A stretch of 7,620 nt of DNA, taken from the NCBI GenBank assembly GCA_021817915.1, contig JAKAFV010000017.1, positions 1 through 7,620 on the forward strand. Reading direction: 5' to 3'. Under the pieces are notes generated by a model. That model was not told the DNA's origin. It worked only from the letters and a program-made list of their open reading frames with translations, and ran no database searches. How positions within the stretch are numbered: the first letter of the stretch is position 1; each line of letters starts with the position of its first letter. The translations under genes and the position numbers were made by a program. Below are positions 5,679-7,620 of this stretch, piece by piece. Source of the stretch: a bacterium. GTDB lineage: Bacteria; Patescibacteriota; Minisyncoccia; UBA6257; UBA9933.

Positions 5679-5819
5679 TTATTGAAAATTTTTGCCTACG
5701 TTATGTTCTTTTAGCCTTTTCTTCAAGTTATTAGTATAACCTATGTAATGCCCATCGTCCTTAACGCTGAATAACACATATACATAAAAGAACATCGTTG
5801 AAGTTGAATTACTGGGCAT
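5679..5819 (-). pseudogene. Truncated GIY-YIG endonuclease (N-terminal half)
   Basis: A 46-codon frame on the minus strand encodes a segment beginning at an internal Met (codon 9) as MFFYVYVLFSVKDDGHYIGY, followed by TNNLKKRLKEHN and ending with a TAA shortly after. This is the start of a UPF0213/YhbQ-type single-domain GIY-YIG nuclease: Y12 and Y25 of the GIY and YIG strands, R35 and H39. Family members run to about 80-100 residues. Here the second half, with the catalytic Glu, is missing, and no continuation was found in the three forward frames. It is probably inactive as a nuclease. The first ATG overlaps the adk stop as TAATG and its first eight codons lie in the element's inverted repeat; codon 9 is the likely native start. 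Confidence 0.75.
5798..5816 (+). repeat. Terminal inverted repeat, adk-side copy
   Basis: On the + strand this reads TTGAAGTTGAATTACTGGG. It is identical to the minus-strand reading of 5584-5602 and is followed directly by the CATT target duplicate (5817-5820), which overlaps the adk stop codon. Confidence 0.85.
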
Positions 5820-6511
5820 TAATTAACTTTAGAAAAAATCGTTTTATGGATTTTATAAGGCACGGGCGTACCGTCAATTTTAAAGATTTTATATTTTCTT
5901 TTTTTAAGCTCAATTAAAATTGGCGTTGTGCGATTTTTATATTCATCCAGCCTTTTTATAATACTTTCTTTGTTGTCGTCTTTTCTTTTAATAATTTCTC
6001 CTCCGCAAAACGGGCAGGAATCAATTTTATATTTTTGGATCATAAAAGGGCTTTTACAAACGGAACAGGTTAATCTGCCGCTTGTTCTTTTAAGGGATTC
6101 TTTCAGCGGGATGTCCAGCACAAAAGTAAAAACATTTTCCTTTCCGTAAGATTTGCTCAAAACATCCATTAAGCCTGTTTTGTTTTTCGGATTTTCACCC
6201 TGATTATAGCCAAAAGCTTCGTACAGGCTGCGCGGAGAACCACTTAAAACAATTCCCTTTTTAAGAATGGCTGTTTTTTTAACAATCTGGGAAAATATTT
6301 TTAAAATCCACGACGGCGTATTAAGAGCTCCCGCTTCATTTAATTTGCGTTCTCTTTGGATTATTTTGTCGTTTTTTGACGCCGGGTCGTAAAGAACAGA
6401 CCTAAGATAGCTACCGCTGTCAAAATGAAAGAGGTCGAATTTTTTAGCGATAAGTTCCGCCTGAGTTCCTTTTCCAGACCCCTGCGGACCCATTATTATG
6501 ATAGCCTTCAT
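5819..6511 (-). CDS. adk: Adenylate kinase with zinc-binding LID
   Basis: This is a 230-residue nucleoside monophosphate kinase that interconverts ATP + AMP and 2 ADP in the cytoplasm. The P-loop is GPQGSGKGTQ (8-17). HFDSGSYLR (29-37) and GSPRSLYEA (91-99, usually GFPRT) form the AMP site. KRTSGRLTC introduces the LID, which carries two Cys pairs, C149/C152 and C166/C169, the structural zinc site of many bacterial adenylate kinases. RKDDNKESIIKRLDEY (176-191) supplies the conserved D-D and Arg of the ATP side. The substitutions in the AMP-binding loops (DSGSYLR, GSPRS) are diverged from the standard STGDLLR and GFPRT but keep the key Arg residues. It lies between secY and map. The start has no Shine-Dalgarno site and abuts heptamer array 3. 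The stop now overlaps the ATG of the GIY-YIG fragment. Confidence 0.93.
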   Translation of the reverse strand: MKAIIIMGPQGSGKGTQAELIAKKFDLFHFDSGSYLRSVLYDPASKNDKIIQRERKLNEAGALNTPSWILKIFSQIVKKTAILKKGIVLSGSPRSLYEAFGYNQGENPKNKTGLMDVLSKSYGKENVFTFVLDIPLKESLKRTSGRLTCSVCKSPFMIQKYKIDSCPFCGGEIIKRKDDNKESIIKRLDEYKNRTTPILIELKKRKYKIFKIDGTPVPYKIHKTIFSKVN

Positions 6512-6512
6512 A

Positions 6513-6603
6513 AATTATCAATTATCAATTCGCAATTATCAATCAAGTATCAATTTATAAATTATCAAACACTTGAAAATTGGTAATTGAAAATTGAAAA
6601 TTC
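6513..6603. repeat. Heptamer repeat array 3, inverted arms between secY and adk
   Basis: From 6513 to about 6567 the + strand repeats AATTATC (four exact copies, one AATTCGC and some longer spacers). From 6574 to 6603 it repeats GAAAATT (three copies plus GGTAATT), which is the inverse type AATTTTC. The two sides thus face each other as degenerate inverted arms, and they fill the whole 94-base gap. On the message the array would form an AT-rich hairpin just before the adk start. It leaves adk without a Shine-Dalgarno site. Confidence 0.75.
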
Positions 6604-6605
6604 GC

Positions 6606-7620
6606 TTATATCTCCTCGTATTCCCTCATTATTAATTGGGAATTAACTTGCCTGATTGTTTCAAGAGCGACTGAAACGACAATCAAGAGAGCGGTACCGC
6701 CGATTGTCAAAATTTTAATGCCCGTCGCCATTTGAGTAAGATTCGGCAAAACGGCAATAAGCCCTAAAAATATAGCGCCCGAAAGAGTCAAACGGTTTAT
6801 TATTTTTGAAAGAAAATCTGTGGTTGAATCGCCCGGCCTTATGCCAGCAACAAATCCGCCTGAACGCTGAAGATTTTTTGATATTTCTTTCGGGTCAAAA
6901 GTGACGGCGGTATAGAAATAAGTGAATATCACAACCAAAAAGAAATAGAAAGCGCTGTAAAGATATTGATTATTAAAAAGATAATTAACCCAGCCTGTCA
7001 GCGTAAGCGATAAATCCCTGGAAAAAATCGCCATTGCTTGCGCTATAAATTGCGGAAAAAGCAAAATTGAAATGGCAAAAATTATCGGAATAACTCCCGC
7101 TTGATTGACTTTAAGCGGAAGATAGCTTGAAGCCCCGCCGTACATTTTCATTCCTCTTACTCTCTTGGCGTAGGCTATCGGTATTTTTCTTTCGCCTTCA
7201 TTTATAAAAACTACTCCGGCAATTACCAGAACCGCCAGAATAGCGAAGACCAAATAAGTCGGCAATGTTTCCGCCGTGTATGAAAAGAACGCCTGGCCTA
7301 TTGTCGCCGGAAGCCCGGCAACTATGCCCGCGAAAATTATTAAAGAAATTCCGTTGCCAATTTTATGCTCTGTGATAAGCTCGCCAAGCCAAACCAAAAC
7401 CATCGTTCCGGCGGAAACAATAATAACGTTTTTAATCAAATCAAACATCGCCATTTGAGGAACAACGCCTTGAGAAACCAACAGGTTTAAAAATCCGTAA
7501 GCTTGGAGCCCTGCCAAAGGAACGGTAATATATCGCGACCAGCGATTAAATTTGGCTTTCCCAGCTGCCCCTTCTTCGTAATACATTTCTTTCAAATTCG
7601 GAAAAATCATTGTTAAAAGC
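6606..7620 (-). CDS. secY: Protein translocase subunit SecY (N-terminus outside window)
   Basis: The frame is open to the right edge of the window (…LLTMIFPNLKEM), so the internal ATG at 7610 is not the start. About 337 residues are visible and roughly the first 80-90 (TM1, plug and TM2a) are missing. SecY is the channel of the SecYEG translocon in the cytoplasmic membrane. Diagnostic blocks are TEHKIGNGISLIIFAGIVAGLP, AYAKRVRGMKMYGG with SYLPLKVNQAGVIPIIFA (cytosolic loop and TM7 region), FDPKEISKNLQRSGGFVAGIRPG (the C5 loop that contacts SecA and the ribosome) and the terminal GGTALLIVVSVALETIRQVNSQL. About eight membrane helices are visible. It leads the secY-adk-map order usual at the end of ribosomal protein operons. 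No defect is seen in the visible part. Confidence 0.97.
   Translation of the reverse strand, partial: LLTMIFPNLKEMYYEEGAAGKAKFNRWSRYITVPLAGLQAYGFLNLLVSQGVVPQMAMFDLIKNVIIVSAGTMVLVWLGELITEHKIGNGISLIIFAGIVAGLPATIGQAFFSYTAETLPTYLVFAILAVLVIAGVVFINEGERKIPIAYAKRVRGMKMYGGASSYLPLKVNQAGVIPIIFAISILLFPQFIAQAMAIFSRDLSLTLTGWVNYLFNNQYLYSAFYFFLVVIFTYFYTAVTFDPKEISKNLQRSGGFVAGIRPGDSTTDFLSKIINRLTLSGAIFLGLIAVLPNLTQMATGIKILTIGGTALLIVVSVALETIRQVNSQLIMREYEEI

Larger units (their letters stand above)
5584..5816. mobile_element. 233-bp TIR element inserted at the adk/map junction
   Basis: The element is bounded by perfect 19-bp inverted repeats (5584-5602 and 5798-5816) and flanked by the 4-bp direct repeat CATT (5580-5583 and 5817-5820; AATG on the minus strand). 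Deleting it with one CATT joins the adk stop to the map start as TAATG, a plausible uninterrupted operon junction. Inside is a truncated GIY-YIG reading frame in the same direction as the operon, then about 75 AT-rich bases. A TATAAA at 5613-5618 (minus strand) could help start a map transcript, but no good -35 accompanies it. No transposase is present, so it is non-autonomous or a remnant. Its family is not one I can name. Confidence 0.75.

Noticed and set aside
6513..6603. CRISPR-like array between secY and adk
   Set aside because: The units are 7 bp, have no unique spacers, and change orientation in the middle; no cas gene is nearby.
7608..7620. The ATG at 7610 as the true secY start
   Set aside because: The frame continues upstream as LLT, as expected for the conserved QLLT segment, and the N-terminal helices would otherwise be missing.

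Overview
The window looks like a chromosomal segment of an AT-rich, small-genome bacterium, most likely from the Candidate Phyla Radiation (Patescibacteria, Parcubacteria-like). This is an inference from the AT-rich composition, the compact core genes with short gaps, the style of the FtsQ-like and GT39-like proteins, the near absence of Shine-Dalgarno sites, and a small GIY-YIG reading frame. No taxonomic marker such as rRNA is present.

Layout. Only the first gene is on the + strand: the C-terminal part of a GT39-like membrane glycosyltransferase (1-677). It converges on a minus-strand run. In transcription order (right to left) that run begins with the end of a ribosomal-protein-type operon: secY (partial, running off the right edge), adk and map. 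Next come an orphan small membrane protein with its own promoter, ribosome binding site and terminator, and then a second unit of a GT2 polyprenyl-phosphate-sugar synthase, greA, serS and an FtsQ/POTRA protein. The GT2 and GT39 proteins could form a pair, one making the lipid-linked sugar and the other using it outside the membrane.

The most interesting content lies between and inside these ordinary genes. (1) A 233-bp element with perfect 19-bp terminal inverted repeats and a 4-bp target duplication sits exactly between adk and map. Removing it with one target copy restores a TAATG stop/start overlap. It carries the first half of a GIY-YIG nuclease. (2) Three arrays with a 7-bp period and different consensus sequences lie at 680-763, inside ftsQ, and between secY and adk. 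The two intergenic ones are built as inverted arms. The one in ftsQ is in frame and adds about 22 residues. (3) A palindromic element lies just downstream of map. Its left arm is interrupted by a short stretch encoding a second, diverged Map C-terminus.

No tRNA, rRNA, CRISPR array or replication origin was seen. No stretch longer than about 230 bases lacks a gene.
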